Shown here in pieces: positions 1 to 8,726 of a stretch of DNA of 32,448 bases. Every line of letters starts with the position of its first letter. Position 1 is the stretch's first letter. The notes under the pieces are model-generated. The model was not told where the DNA came from, did no database searches, and worked only from the letters and a program-made list of their open reading frames with translations. The stretch comes from Leyella stercorea DSM 18206 (lineage in GTDB: Bacteria; Bacteroidota; Bacteroidia; Bacteroidales; Bacteroidaceae). Both the position numbers and the translations under genes were made by a program. Location of the stretch: assembly GCF_000235885.1 (NCBI RefSeq), contig NZ_JH379366.1:25102-57549 (forward strand), in the 5' to 3' direction.

Positions 1-6
1 TTGGTT

Positions 7-29
7 GGTGCACTTGAGACAAGTGCACC
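7..29 (-). terminator. Hairpin just after susD
   Basis: A perfect 10-bp stem (GGTGCACTTG / CAAGTGCACC) with a 3-nt loop begins about 10 nt past the susD stop codon. The window ends 6 nt beyond the hairpin, so a downstream T-run cannot be assessed. The position suggests a transcription terminator for the susCD operon. Confidence 0.6.
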
Positions 30-39
30 CCCCCTTTTG

Positions 40-1875
40 TTATCTGAAGTTGTTCGGCTGTTGACGGTTGCCTGCAGCGTCGTTGGTGTCGCTAACATCC
101 CACCAGAGGCGTGTGCCCTGAGTGTTGGCGGTCTGCAGTTCAGGATGTGCCTGGAAGAACTTGTTCTGCGACTCGCTATTCGGGTAGAGCAGACGCTTGA
201 TCTGCTTGCCGTTAGGCACGTCGCCACCAGAGAAGTTGCTCAGCTGAGTGCGCAAAGCCGGATAGTCGGTGCGGCGGAAGTCAGCCCAACCCTCGTTGCC
301 ATTCGGGAACACAGCCATCCACTTCTGAGTGATGATAGCCTCGAGGATGCGCTCGCGGTCGCCACTCTGGAATGTGCCGTCTTTGAGAGCCTTTATACCG
401 TTGATATAATTGTCGGCATCCTCTGCAGCGATGTGGTAGTAGTCCATCGACGCCTTAACGCCAGCACGGAAGTACTGCTCAGCACCCATTGTGAGGTCGG
501 CACCTGCCCAACCGCGCAGCGCTGCTTCTGCCTTGAGGAAGAGCGACTCTGCGTAACCGAGCCATACCGTCGGACGAGAGTAGTTGAACCAGTGGTCATC
601 GGGCAGATCCTTTGAAGCACCATCCTTAACGGTACGTGTAAGACTATACTGTAGCGGATCCATAGAGATCTGCGGAGCCTGAGCACCACGCTCACAACCA
701 ACGAAGTCGTTGCGCAAAGCATCCTTACCTTCAGCTAATGTAGAAGATGTCATATTGTTACGGTACCAGCAAATGAGACAACGTGGGTCGATCTTCTTTG
801 TAATCTCCTCCTTACGTCCCTTCTTTATTGTGTACTCCTTGCCACCGTCCGAGAGGTTGCGGTAGAAGTCTTCCATATCCTTCGACAGAACGCTCTCGCC
901 ACCGTATGCTACAGAGCACATAGCCAAGCCGTTCTCGTCGCCGCCAGAATCCTCACCGCCCATCTCAACGGGAGCATGGCGTGGCACGGTCTGCATGTTG
1001 TCTGCATTTGAAGTCATCAAGCCGTACTTGTTGTTGAGTGCAGCCTCAGCCTCCTTCTTTGCACGCTCAGGAGCCACATTGCTTATACGCAGCGCAAGAC
1101 GCAGACGCAGCGTGTTGGCAAAGCGCAGCCACTTGTTGGCATCGCCGAAGTAGCAGATGTCGTCCTTGTCAATCTTGTACTGCGAAGCATCGTCTGGCTT
1201 GATGCTGTCTACAGCCTGCTCGAGCATGAGGAACATCGCGTCATACACCTCCTCCTGAGTGTTGTATGCAACGTTGTTAGTCTCCGGCACCTTAGCCTGC
1301 ACGTACTCCGTGAACGGCATATCGCCGTAAGTATCGGTGTTGGCAAGAGCGAGGAACGCATAGTAGATGCGCGTGATGTAGAACATGTTGCGATACTTCT
1401 CCGGTGTCTCGTTGAACTTGTATGCACGCACGAGGTCGCGATACTCCGATGAGCGGTCGTTGTAGAAGAAGCTCCAACGCAGAGCCGACCAACCGTCGGT
1501 GTAGTTGTAGTCGGGAGCCTTGCCTGCATGTTTCGGCTGGTTGTTAGCCACATAGCCGGCATAGATGTCGTGCGAGAGGTTGGTTGTGCGCTGATAGTCG
1601 TTGTAGTAGCCCTCGTAGAGGAACTTGCGGAACTTAGCCGGAGCATCAGCCAGCTGCTTCTTGTACGCAGCAGAGTCCTCTTTGCTCACACGATAGTTGA
1701 GGTTGATGTTGGCATAACGTGTGTCGGTAGGCTCCTCCGGTGTTATCTCTCCCCCGGTGCCATTGTCCTCCACTCCGTACGGGTCGCGGTTCATCTCTTC
1801 GAGGTCATAGCACGAACCGAGTGTCAGCAGCGTTGTAGCTGCAATCAGACCAGTATATAATATATTGCGTTTCAT
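40..1875 (-). CDS. susD: SusD-like outer-membrane lipoprotein (SusD-like_2 type)
   Basis: Predicted surface glycan-binding lipoprotein that caps the SusC pore encoded just upstream; 611 aa. It opens with a lipoprotein signal peptide ending in LGSC, so Cys22 is the likely lipidated residue. The helical TPR-rich SusD fold is suggested by the segment containing ANTDTYGDMPFTEY. The C-terminal segment FPNGNEGWADFRRTDYP is typical of the SusD-like_2/RagB group. The start ATG lies 15 nt after the susC stop, so the two genes are surely co-transcribed. No glycoside hydrolase is directly attached to the pair inside the window, so the substrate cannot be read from the neighbours; genes beyond the left edge could belong to the same locus. 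The symbol is a family name, not an orthology claim. Confidence 0.93.
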   Translation of the reverse strand: MKRNILYTGLIAATTLLTLGSCYDLEEMNRDPYGVEDNGTGGEITPEEPTDTRYANINLNYRVSKEDSAAYKKQLADAPAKFRKFLYEGYYNDYQRTTNLSHDIYAGYVANNQPKHAGKAPDYNYTDGWSALRWSFFYNDRSSEYRDLVRAYKFNETPEKYRNMFYITRIYYAFLALANTDTYGDMPFTEYVQAKVPETNNVAYNTQEEVYDAMFLMLEQAVDSIKPDDASQYKIDKDDICYFGDANKWLRFANTLRLRLALRISNVAPERAKKEAEAALNNKYGLMTSNADNMQTVPRHAPVEMGGEDSGGDENGLAMCSVAYGGESVLSKDMEDFYRNLSDGGKEYTIKKGRKEEITKKIDPRCLICWYRNNMTSSTLAEGKDALRNDFVGCERGAQAPQISMDPLQYSLTRTVKDGASKDLPDDHWFNYSRPTVWLGYAESLFLKAEAALRGWAGADLTMGAEQYFRAGVKASMDYYHIAAEDADNYINGIKALKDGTFQSGDRERILEAIITQKWMAVFPNGNEGWADFRRTDYPALRTQLSNFSGGDVPNGKQIKRLLYPNSESQNKFFQAHPELQTANTQGTRLWWDVSDTNDAAGNRQQPNNFR

Positions 1876-1890
1876 TTTGTCGTTTTAAAT

Positions 1891-4800
1891 TTAGAATCCT
1901 ACGTTTACAGAGAAACCGAATGTGCGTGTGTAAGGCACTGCCATGTAGTCGATAGCCTGCGAGAACATCGTTGTGTCGTAGCCGCCGTCGGGGTTGCCCG
2001 GTGTGTGCTTCATGAGGAAGCAGAGGTTGCGAGCCACGAACGAGAGCTTGAGCTGTGTGAGCGGAGTGCGGCGCAGCATCTTCTGCGGGAAACTGTAGCC
2101 GAGCGAAAGTTCCTTCAGTTTGATGTACGAAGCATCGTGTACGAACTCCTCTGCATAACCCTTCTGCGAGCTGTACAGACCGATTGTAGAATAATACTTC
2201 TGTGCGCTAACCTCCTGTGTGTTCACGCTGCCGTCAGCCTTAACGCCCGGCACAACCATGTACCAGTCCTGAACACCATTAACGGTCTTGTACTCGCCAC
2301 GATATGCTGTGCGTTCAGATGTACCTACAGATGTAGCCATACCCTCTGATACGGAAACGATGTCGCCACCGAACTTCATGTCGAACATTGCGGTGAGCGA
2401 GATGCCCTTGTATGTGAAGGTCGGAGTGATAGACATGAGCAGGTCGGGCTGTATGTTGCCGATAGGATGGTCGAGAAGATACTGCTCAAGGTTACCGTCG
2501 CCGGTAGCAGCCATAGGCAGACCGTCGTCGCCGATGATTACACGGCCCTGAGCGTCGCGCTGCATGAGGTTGTTGGCGAAGATGTCGCCGAGCTTGCCAC
2601 CCTTCACAGCACCCACCTTCACCGGCATGTTCGAGTCGCCTGCGAAGTAAACGCGGTTCACGCCGTCAGCCAGTTCCTTAACGGTAGAACGGTTGTGAGC
2701 GAGGTTTGCGGTGATGTCAAACTGGAAGTCGCGTGTCTTCACCGGTGTACCGTAGAGCATGAACTCGACACCCGTGTTGTTGATCTTGCCAGCGTTCACC
2801 CACTGCTGTGTCCAAGGCGACGAAGCGTCTACGAGCATAGCCTGGTTCTTGGTCGTATTATAATAATAGGTGAAGTCGAAGCCTAAGCGGTTGTCGAGGA
2901 ACTTCATGTCTACACCCACCTCATACGAAGTCTTGATCTCCGGCTTCAGGTTGGCGTTGAGCTTGATGGTGTTGTTGATAGGCTTGCGGTTGCCCATCTC
3001 GAACTGATACTTGCGCACGTTGTAGAGGTTGTACGGAGCCGGATCCTTACCCACCTGCGCTGCCGACACGCGAAGCTTTGCGAACGTAATCCACGACGGC
3101 AGCTTATGGTCGATAGAGCGCATGAAGTCGGAGAATACCCAGCTGAGCGATGCCGACGGATAGAAGAACGAGTTGTTCTTCTTTGGCAGCGTAGACGACC
3201 AGTCGTTGCGTGCTGTGATGTCGAGCGAAAGCCACTCGTCGTAAGCCAGCTGAGCCGAAGCGAACGCCGAGTACATAGCTCGACTGTGTCCGTCGTCGAG
3301 AGCCGATGTGAGCTTGTTACCGGTGTTGAATATCCAGTTGTCCTTCTCGAGCATGTTCTGCACAGAAGCCGACAGCTGCTCGAACTTCAGATACATGATG
3401 TTAGCACCGGCTGTGTAGCCCAGACGCCACTTCTTTGCCAGCTGGTTGTCGCCCATAAGGAGGAACTGTATGTTCTGCTCGAAGTGGTTCTCCTCAGCGC
3501 GTGTCATGCCGTCGTTGACGAGCTTGCCCTGCCATCCTGTGCCGTCGGTAGAGATTGCGCCGTCACCAAGAGAGAGGTCGGAGGTCTGAAGACGTGTACG
3601 ATAGTAGTCGAACGAGTACTTGGCGTTGAACTTCAACCACTCAGTGATGTTCACATTAGCAGCATAGTAACCGAATGCACGCCAGCGCTCGTCGCTGTTC
3701 TTGAAGCGGTGACGAGCATAGTAAGGGTTAGAGTAATGCTGGTCGGGACCGAACCAGTTGCGGTGCAGCTGATTGGGCGATGTATAGTTCTCCTTCAAGT
3801 CGCGCAACGACACGTTGCCCGGCATGAGGAGCAGCTGAGCCACCTCACCATTCAGACCGGTGTACGGACGGTTCTCCGCCTTGGTGTTAGACACCGAAAT
3901 CTTGCCGTCGAGCGAGAGCCACTGGTTCACGGTAGCACCGGCATTGAGGTCGACGTTAATCTTGTTGAGCGACTCGTTCTGGAACAAGCCGTCGTTGCCG
4001 TTGTAGCCTACAGAGAGTCGGAAGTGCGACTTCTCTGACGATGTGCCCACAGCCACGGTGTGCGCCTGCGAGAAGCCTGTGCGGAAATAGTCCTTCAGAC
4101 GGTCGCCAGTGTATGAGTAGGGAGCCTTCTCACCGAGCCAGTTGGTCTGCATCGAGCCGTCGAAGCGCGGACCGAACGCCAGTTCACCCGTCATGGTAGT
4201 GGGGTTGCCATCTTCGTCCTTATTGAAGAGGAACTGACCCTGCGAACCCTGACCGTAGAGCTTCTGCATCTTCAGAGTCTCAGCAGCCTGGCTCCATGTG
4301 AAGTTGCCGCTATACGAAACGCCGAAACCCTGCTTGTGCGAGCCGCGTTTTGTAGTGACGAGGATTACACCGTTGCCGGCACGCGAGCCGTAGAGCGCAG
4401 CAGCGTTCGGACCCTTCAGTACAGAGATCGACTCGATGTCCTCAGGATTGATGTCGAATGATGTTCCGCCACGGTCGTAACCGCCATATGTAGAAGCCGA
4501 AGAAGTCTGGTCGTCGGTGAACGGTACACCGTCCACAATCCAGAGCGGCTGGTTGTTGTCTGTCAATGAAGAGTTGCCACGAATGGTTATCTTTGTCGAA
4601 CCGCCCAAGCCGGTGCTTGCGGTGTTCATCTGCAGACCTGCCACCTTGCCATCCAATGCGCCCACTACTGACGGGTCGCCGGTTACGTTGAGCTTGTCTG
4701 CCTTCACCTCCTGCACCGAGTAGCCGAGCATCTTCTTCTCGCGCTTGATGCCAAGAGCCGTTACGACCACCTCGTCGATTGACTGCTGGTCGAGCTGCAT

Positions 4801-5178
4801 AGTGACATTCAGGTTGGCAGCACCGCTCACCACCTTGTCCTTATAGCCCATGTACGAGATGCGGAGCATTGTAGAGGCTGGAGCCTTCTGTGTGCTGATT
4901 GAGAAGTTGCCATCAATGTCTGTAACTGTTTTTACGTTAGTGCCTTCAACGGAGATTGTTGCACCGATAAGCGGCTCGCCAAGTTCGTCAAACACACGAC
5001 CCTTCACGCTATGTGTCTTGTCGCTCTGCGCTACAACGGTAGCGGTTTGAGTCGCAACGGGAGTGCGCAGCGCACTTTCTGCCTGCGAAGCAAACGCCCA
5101 CTGCAAAGGAGCAGCAACAACGACAAGTGCCATTGCTCGCTTCGACCATTGCAGTCGGAATGATAGTTTTGTATTCAT
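1891..5178 (-). CDS. susC: SusC/RagA family TonB-linked outer-membrane transporter
   Basis: TonB-dependent beta-barrel that imports oligosaccharides, or other ligands, together with its SusD partner; 1095 aa, a normal length for the family. In order: a signal peptide over roughly residues 1-30; a carboxypeptidase-regulatory-like domain at about 58-130 (VKGRVFDELGEPLIGATISV); the characteristic IDEVVVTALGIKREKK segment; a plug domain with PLWIVDGVPF and ISVLKGPNAAALYGSRAGNG; then the long barrel ending in an aromatic residue (SVNVGF), as expected for barrel assembly. It is first in a two-gene operon with the SusD-like gene. A promoter-like element lies about 75 bp upstream, inside a dispersed repeat. 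No anti-sigma or sigma factor and no hybrid two-component regulator is adjacent in this window. Confidence 0.95.
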   Translation of the reverse strand: MNTKLSFRLQWSKRAMALVVVAAPLQWAFASQAESALRTPVATQTATVVAQSDKTHSVKGRVFDELGEPLIGATISVEGTNVKTVTDIDGNFSISTQKAPASTMLRISYMGYKDKVVSGAANLNVTMQLDQQSIDEVVVTALGIKREKKMLGYSVQEVKADKLNVTGDPSVVGALDGKVAGLQMNTASTGLGGSTKITIRGNSSLTDNNQPLWIVDGVPFTDDQTSSASTYGGYDRGGTSFDINPEDIESISVLKGPNAAALYGSRAGNGVILVTTKRGSHKQGFGVSYSGNFTWSQAAETLKMQKLYGQGSQGQFLFNKDEDGNPTTMTGELAFGPRFDGSMQTNWLGEKAPYSYTGDRLKDYFRTGFSQAHTVAVGTSSEKSHFRLSVGYNGNDGLFQNESLNKINVDLNAGATVNQWLSLDGKISVSNTKAENRPYTGLNGEVAQLLLMPGNVSLRDLKENYTSPNQLHRNWFGPDQHYSNPYYARHRFKNSDERWRAFGYYAANVNITEWLKFNAKYSFDYYRTRLQTSDLSLGDGAISTDGTGWQGKLVNDGMTRAEENHFEQNIQFLLMGDNQLAKKWRLGYTAGANIMYLKFEQLSASVQNMLEKDNWIFNTGNKLTSALDDGHSRAMYSAFASAQLAYDEWLSLDITARNDWSSTLPKKNNSFFYPSASLSWVFSDFMRSIDHKLPSWITFAKLRVSAAQVGKDPAPYNLYNVRKYQFEMGNRKPINNTIKLNANLKPEIKTSYEVGVDMKFLDNRLGFDFTYYYNTTKNQAMLVDASSPWTQQWVNAGKINNTGVEFMLYGTPVKTRDFQFDITANLAHNRSTVKELADGVNRVYFAGDSNMPVKVGAVKGGKLGDIFANNLMQRDAQGRVIIGDDGLPMAATGDGNLEQYLLDHPIGNIQPDLLMSITPTFTYKGISLTAMFDMKFGGDIVSVSEGMATSVGTSERTAYRGEYKTVNGVQDWYMVVPGVKADGSVNTQEVSAQKYYSTIGLYSSQKGYAEEFVHDASYIKLKELSLGYSFPQKMLRRTPLTQLKLSFVARNLCFLMKHTPGNPDGGYDTTMFSQAIDYMAVPYTRTFGFSVNVGF

Positions 5179-5250
5179 TTTATTATAGATTGGTTTTTAT
5201 CTGTATTTAGAGAGTACTACATCAAATAATAGTGCAGTAATAATATCTGT

Positions 5251-5390
5251 GCAAAGTTAGTGCAAAAATCCGATTAAGCGAAGCAAATGGAAATTTATTT
5301 ACACTTGTGAGCGTGAGGATTTTATCTAAATCGAAGACATTGCAAAATAAATGAATTTATTTTTATTGTTGAGATGCAGCGTAACTTATT
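5251..5390. repeat. Interrupted copy of a dispersed intergenic repeat
   Basis: The outer parts (5251-5266 with GCAAAGTTAGTGCAAA, and 5328-5390 with AAATCGAAGACATTGC through TTGTTGAGATGCAGCGTAAC) match the repeat found at 12386-12520 and 19190-19296. Here the unit is split by about 61 bp of unrelated sequence whose edges carry a short inverted match (AAAATCC / GGATTTT). Confidence 0.7.
5252..5282 (-). promoter_or_regulatory. Probable susC promoter
   Basis: On the minus strand the sequence reads TTCG, 19 nt, TAACTTTG. This fits the Bacteroidetes primary sigma consensus (TTTG about 19 nt before TAnnTTTG) with one mismatch in the -33 box. It lies about 75 bp upstream of the susC start. The -7 box falls within the conserved end of the dispersed repeat described separately. 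Confidence 0.6.
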
Positions 5391-5422
5391 AAAAAAAAGG
5401 CTACGGCAAGAATGCCGTAGCC
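5391..5422 (-). terminator. Rho-independent terminator of the cyd operon
   Basis: Perfect 10-bp GC-rich stem GGCTACGGCA / TGCCGTAGCC with a 4-nt loop. On the minus strand it is followed by eight T residues. It begins 9 nt past the cydB stop codon and ends the DUF4492-cydA-cydB transcription unit. Confidence 0.92.
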
Positions 5423-5430
5423 TCCTAAGA

Positions 5431-6531
5431 TTACTTTCTGTCCATCACATGCCATACGTATGCAATATACGCGAACACGAATGGCACGAGAAGCGACACA
5501 TAGAACATGGTGCGTAGGGTGAACTCGCTACTGCAACTGTTGGCGATGGTAAGCGAGCTTTGCAGATCGGCGTTAGAGGGATAATAGGCAGTGCCACCAA
5601 GACCGGCAATGAGCAGAAGCGAGAGCACTACAATGACCACACCGATGCCTGCCGGCCAGATACCTTTCACGTAGGAGTTGCTGAAAATGGTGCGCCCTAC
5701 TCCATACAACAGCAACACCACGCCCACAAGCGTAAGCACCGCCAACAGCGGCATGGCGAGGAAGTTGTGCAGATACTTCAGAGGCTCCATGAACACCACC
5801 CCTTGCGCATCCACAGCGTAACCGTCCTTCAGCAACAGACGCACAAAGAAAGCGAGGAAGAACACAAGGAACGGCACGGTGCTGCCGACAAGGCGCACAC
5901 TGGCACGCGAACGGATGTCCTCATCCTCCACATTATTTATTATGTACAGTGCGCCGAGCATACGTGCAAGGAACATCACGGCGAGTCCGAACACGAGATT
6001 CCACGGGTCGAGCAGCGCGTCGAGTCCTGCCGAAGCGTTAGCCCAACGGCTGATAACGGGCGCACCGATATCCGTCAGTGATGCCTTCTCGACGAGGAAG
6101 TTGGAACCGTCGAAGAACGTAGCCACAGCTCCGCCGAGCAACAACGGACCCACGATGCCGTTCAGCACGAGAAACCAGCGATAGGTGCGTGTGCCGAGCA
6201 GATTGCCCTTCTTCAGCTGAAACTCGTAGCTCACGGCTTGCAGCACGAACGAGAAGAGGATTATCATCCAGAGCCAATACGCTCCGCCGAAGCTCGTACT
6301 ATAGAACAACGGGAACGAGGCGAAGAAGGCACCACCGAAGGTGACGAGCGTGGTGAACGTTATCTCCCACTTTCTGCCGGTCGACTCGAGCACCTTGCGC
6401 TGCCCATCTTCCGTTCTGCCTATGCTATGCACCATAGAGTTAGCCCCCTGCACAAAGAGCAGGAACACGAGCAACGCCCCGAGCAGCGAGACGATGAACC
6501 ACCAGTATTGTTGCAAAAATTCGTATGTCAT
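5431..6531 (-). CDS. cydB: Cytochrome bd ubiquinol oxidase subunit II
   Basis: Membrane subunit II of the cytochrome bd terminal oxidase, which pairs with CydA to reduce oxygen with quinol electrons; 366 aa, close to the family norm. The protein is almost entirely hydrophobic helices. It opens with YEFLQQYWWFIVSLLGALL, as expected for the first helix, and contains the family segments AYWLWMIILFSFVLQAVSYEF and GTRTYRWFLVLNG. It ends in a short charged tail (YVWHVMDRK). It follows cydA by 21 nt on the same strand and is followed by a strong terminator, so it is the last gene of the operon. In gut Bacteroidales this oxidase supports growth at nanomolar oxygen, which is family knowledge rather than something shown here. 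Confidence 0.95.
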   Translation of the reverse strand: MTYEFLQQYWWFIVSLLGALLVFLLFVQGANSMVHSIGRTEDGQRKVLESTGRKWEITFTTLVTFGGAFFASFPLFYSTSFGGAYWLWMIILFSFVLQAVSYEFQLKKGNLLGTRTYRWFLVLNGIVGPLLLGGAVATFFDGSNFLVEKASLTDIGAPVISRWANASAGLDALLDPWNLVFGLAVMFLARMLGALYIINNVEDEDIRSRASVRLVGSTVPFLVFFLAFFVRLLLKDGYAVDAQGVVFMEPLKYLHNFLAMPLLAVLTLVGVVLLLYGVGRTIFSNSYVKGIWPAGIGVVIVVLSLLLIAGLGGTAYYPSNADLQSSLTIANSCSSEFTLRTMFYVSLLVPFVFAYIAYVWHVMDRK

Positions 6532-6552
6532 AAGAATGTGTTATATGAAGAG

Positions 6553-8142
6553 TTAAACATAAGTGTTGTCGGTTGATGTCTGAGGTTTCTCGGCGTTATA
6601 TTTGCGTATCACGCGGCACATGATGCTCACCTCAGCCACAAGCAGCACCGTGAAGAGCACGAGGAAGAGGAAGAACGTGAACGCCACACTGCCCGACTTA
6701 ATATCGGAAACTGCAGCCACCGTTGGCAGCATGTCCTGAATAGCCCACGGCTGTCTGCCCAGCTCGGCTACTATCCATCCGGCTTCGCTCGCCAGGTAAG
6801 TGAGCGGAAGCATAACCAGTGCTGCCACGTAGAGCCAGCGATACTTCGAGGTGATATCCTTGCGCCATGCTATGTGGCCGATGATGAAGAAGAAAAGCAT
6901 CAGCAGCGTGCCCACGCCCACCATCACACGGAATGCGTAGAAGTTGATGGGGATATACGGCACCAGCTCCGCACGGTCTTTTATATAGCCGTAGCCGAAA
7001 TAGGGCATATCCTGCTTCAGCTGCTCAGCAAGTTCTGGCAAGCGTGCGTCGTTGGCATCCGCAGCCTTCAGCTTGCGGTATTCGGCAAGCGCAGCTATCG
7101 CCTTGCGTCCGCGCTCAATCTTCTCCTCAGCCGAGAGCTCACGTGTGCCGTCGGCACGTGCGTAGCCGTTGAGCAGGTCGTTCACGCCAGGTACATATCC
7201 GTCCGCCTTGTGCGTAGCAAGCAGCGAGAGTCCGTTCGGGATGGCAATGCGCAGCGGTGGCTCCTCGCCCTTTGCATAGTCGGGCTGTTGGAACGGATTT
7301 ACAGCAGCAACCGCTGTTAGCGAAACGCCCTCGCCTCCGTTGTACAGAGCCTCCATAGCAGCGAGTTTCATAGGCTGCTTCTCAGCCACCTTTACGGCAG
7401 AGAAGTCGCCCGTCGCCATAGTAAGCACAGCAGCCACAATGCCCACGATGCTTGCTATCTTTATGCTCTGGCGCGCCATTTCCTGCTCGCGTCGCTTCAG
7501 TAGATACCAGCAGCTCACGGCGCACACGAACACTGCGCCTACCACCCACGTAGAGGTCACGGTATGGAAGAACTTATCCACGGCGAATGGTGAGAGCGCT
7601 ACATCCATGAAGCTCGTCATCTCGTTGCGCACGGTGTCAGGATTGAACTCGCAGCCCACGGGGTACTGCATCCACGCATTAGCCACCAAGATCCACCAAG
7701 CCGAGATGGTTGCGCCGAGTCCGGTGAGCCACGTCGATGCTAAGTGGAAACCACGCGACACCTTCTGCCAACCGAAGTACATCACGGCGACAAAGGTACT
7801 CTCCATGAAGAACGCCACGATGCCCTCAATGGCGAGTGGTGCGCCGAAGATGTCGCCCACGAACCACGAGTAGTTGCTCCAGTTGGTGCCAAACTCGAAC
7901 TCGAGGATGATGCCCGTAGCAACGCCCATGGCGAAGTTCACGCCGAAGAGTCGCTGCCAGAAGATGGCGGTATCCTTCCAGAATTGCTTACCAGTGCGAT
8001 AATAGCACGTTTCCATAATGCCCATGATGAGGGCAAGACCCAGTGTGAGCGGTACGAACAGCCAATGATATATGGCTGTGAGTGCGAACTGCGCACGCGA
8101 CCAGTCGATAAGTGTAGGGTCTACAGTCAAGAGATGTGTCAT
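6553..8142 (-). CDS. cydA: Cytochrome bd ubiquinol oxidase subunit I
   Basis: Haem-bearing subunit I of cytochrome bd; 529 aa. Visible landmarks include His26 in AIYHWLFVPLTLGL (the haem b595 ligand position, E. coli His19), and the acidic residues Glu106 and Glu114 in the helix AIEGIVAFFMESTFV, matching the conserved E99/E107 pair. A later His in FFHTVTSTWVVG fits the b558 ligand, and QPMKLAAMEALYNGG carries the Lys and Glu of the quinol site. The Met ligand region reads NFYAFRVMVGVG, and a C-terminal GRQPWAIQDMLPT motif is present. The periplasmic Q-loop is present and not strikingly extended. The gene lies between a DUF4492 gene and cydB in a single operon. All key residues that can be checked by eye appear intact. 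Confidence 0.96.
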   Translation of the reverse strand: MTHLLTVDPTLIDWSRAQFALTAIYHWLFVPLTLGLALIMGIMETCYYRTGKQFWKDTAIFWQRLFGVNFAMGVATGIILEFEFGTNWSNYSWFVGDIFGAPLAIEGIVAFFMESTFVAVMYFGWQKVSRGFHLASTWLTGLGATISAWWILVANAWMQYPVGCEFNPDTVRNEMTSFMDVALSPFAVDKFFHTVTSTWVVGAVFVCAVSCWYLLKRREQEMARQSIKIASIVGIVAAVLTMATGDFSAVKVAEKQPMKLAAMEALYNGGEGVSLTAVAAVNPFQQPDYAKGEEPPLRIAIPNGLSLLATHKADGYVPGVNDLLNGYARADGTRELSAEEKIERGRKAIAALAEYRKLKAADANDARLPELAEQLKQDMPYFGYGYIKDRAELVPYIPINFYAFRVMVGVGTLLMLFFFIIGHIAWRKDITSKYRWLYVAALVMLPLTYLASEAGWIVAELGRQPWAIQDMLPTVAAVSDIKSGSVAFTFFLFLVLFTVLLVAEVSIMCRVIRKYNAEKPQTSTDNTYV

Positions 8143-8239
8143 TTTTTGATGTCTTTTTATTATTGATTAGGTTTATATTTAGTTTCTTTCGGGCTACAGA
8201 ACTTATACATCTATCATCTGCGTCGACCGATGCGAGTGG

Positions 8240-8464
8240 CTATCTGTCCACCCTATCGCCCGTCAACTCCCCTGCGACATATGATGCTTTGTCGCCATTC
8301 GACTTCTGGTCAAGCACGTTGGGGAAGAAGAACAGCTTCAGCACAAAGAATATAACAAATAGTTTTATGAGGATAACGGTCCACAATACCTTGCCAAGAG
8401 TCATACTGCGAAAACCCTCAACATAGAAGTGGCACACTCTGTATAATACATTGTCTTTACTCAT
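8240..8464 (-). CDS. DUF4492 small membrane protein, likely cytochrome bd accessory
   Basis: A 74-aa protein with one hydrophobic segment (KVLWTVILIKLFVIFFVLKL) preceded by a positively charged N-terminus and the signature FYVEGFRSMTLGK. This resembles DUF4492, a short Bacteroidetes family usually found just before cydA. It sits 97 nt upstream of cydA on the same strand, behind a promoter-like element, so it is probably the first gene of the cyd operon. The C-terminal 24 residues after FFFPNVLDQK are hydrophilic and probably disordered. Its role is not established. By analogy with the small CydX subunit it could stabilise the oxidase, but no sequence similarity to CydX is evident; that role is inference from position and topology. 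Confidence 0.82.
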   Translation of the reverse strand: MSKDNVLYRVCHFYVEGFRSMTLGKVLWTVILIKLFVIFFVLKLFFFPNVLDQKSNGDKASYVAGELTGDRVDR

Positions 8465-8515
8465 GTTATGGTGGCTTTTAGCGGTTGTAATAATTTCACT
8501 TTAACAATTTGTTTG

Positions 8516-8546
8516 CAAATATATATCATAAAAGTCAACCCACCAA
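8516..8546 (-). promoter_or_regulatory. Probable cyd operon promoter
   Basis: Minus-strand TTGG, 19 nt, TATATTTG fits the Bacteroidetes consensus apart from one -33 mismatch. It lies about 52 bp upstream of the DUF4492 start codon. No FNR-like site was recognised by eye. Confidence 0.5.
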
Positions 8547-8600
8547 GCATTTGCCAAACTAATTTGCGTTTATGTTGTATTTTTTACATTTAAGGATACG

Positions 8601-8641
8601 AAAAACGGCTATCAAGAAGCTGTTAAACTTCTGATAGCCGT
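8601..8641 (-). terminator. Terminator after the GH85 gene
   Basis: A stem of ACGGCTATCA plus GAAG pairs with CTTCTGATAGCCGT around a single bulged A and an 8-nt loop. On the minus strand it is followed by five T residues. It lies about 85 bp past the GH85 stop, beyond an AT-rich repeat tract, and so ends that transcript. Confidence 0.8.
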
Positions 8642-8650
8642 ATTATTCTA

Positions 8651-8726
8651 TAATCACGAATTAATAATCACGAATTAATAATTAGCAATCACCAATTAAT
8701 AATTAATAATTACTAATTAATAATTT
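8651..8726. repeat. AT-rich AATTAATAAT repeat tract
   Basis: Several imperfect copies of a 14-bp unit around GAATTAATAATCAC, then shorter AATTAATAAT units, fill the space between the GH85 stop codon and its terminator. Low-complexity tracts of this type are common between Bacteroidales genes. No function is evident. Confidence 0.75.

Noticed and set aside
1..615. Long plus-strand open frame at the left edge
   Set aside because: It lies antisense to the susD coding region, has no start signal and an unconvincing composition.
3106..4038. 310-codon plus-strand open frame
   Set aside because: It is antisense to susC; the frame is open because of the codon bias of the real gene. No family features in the translation.
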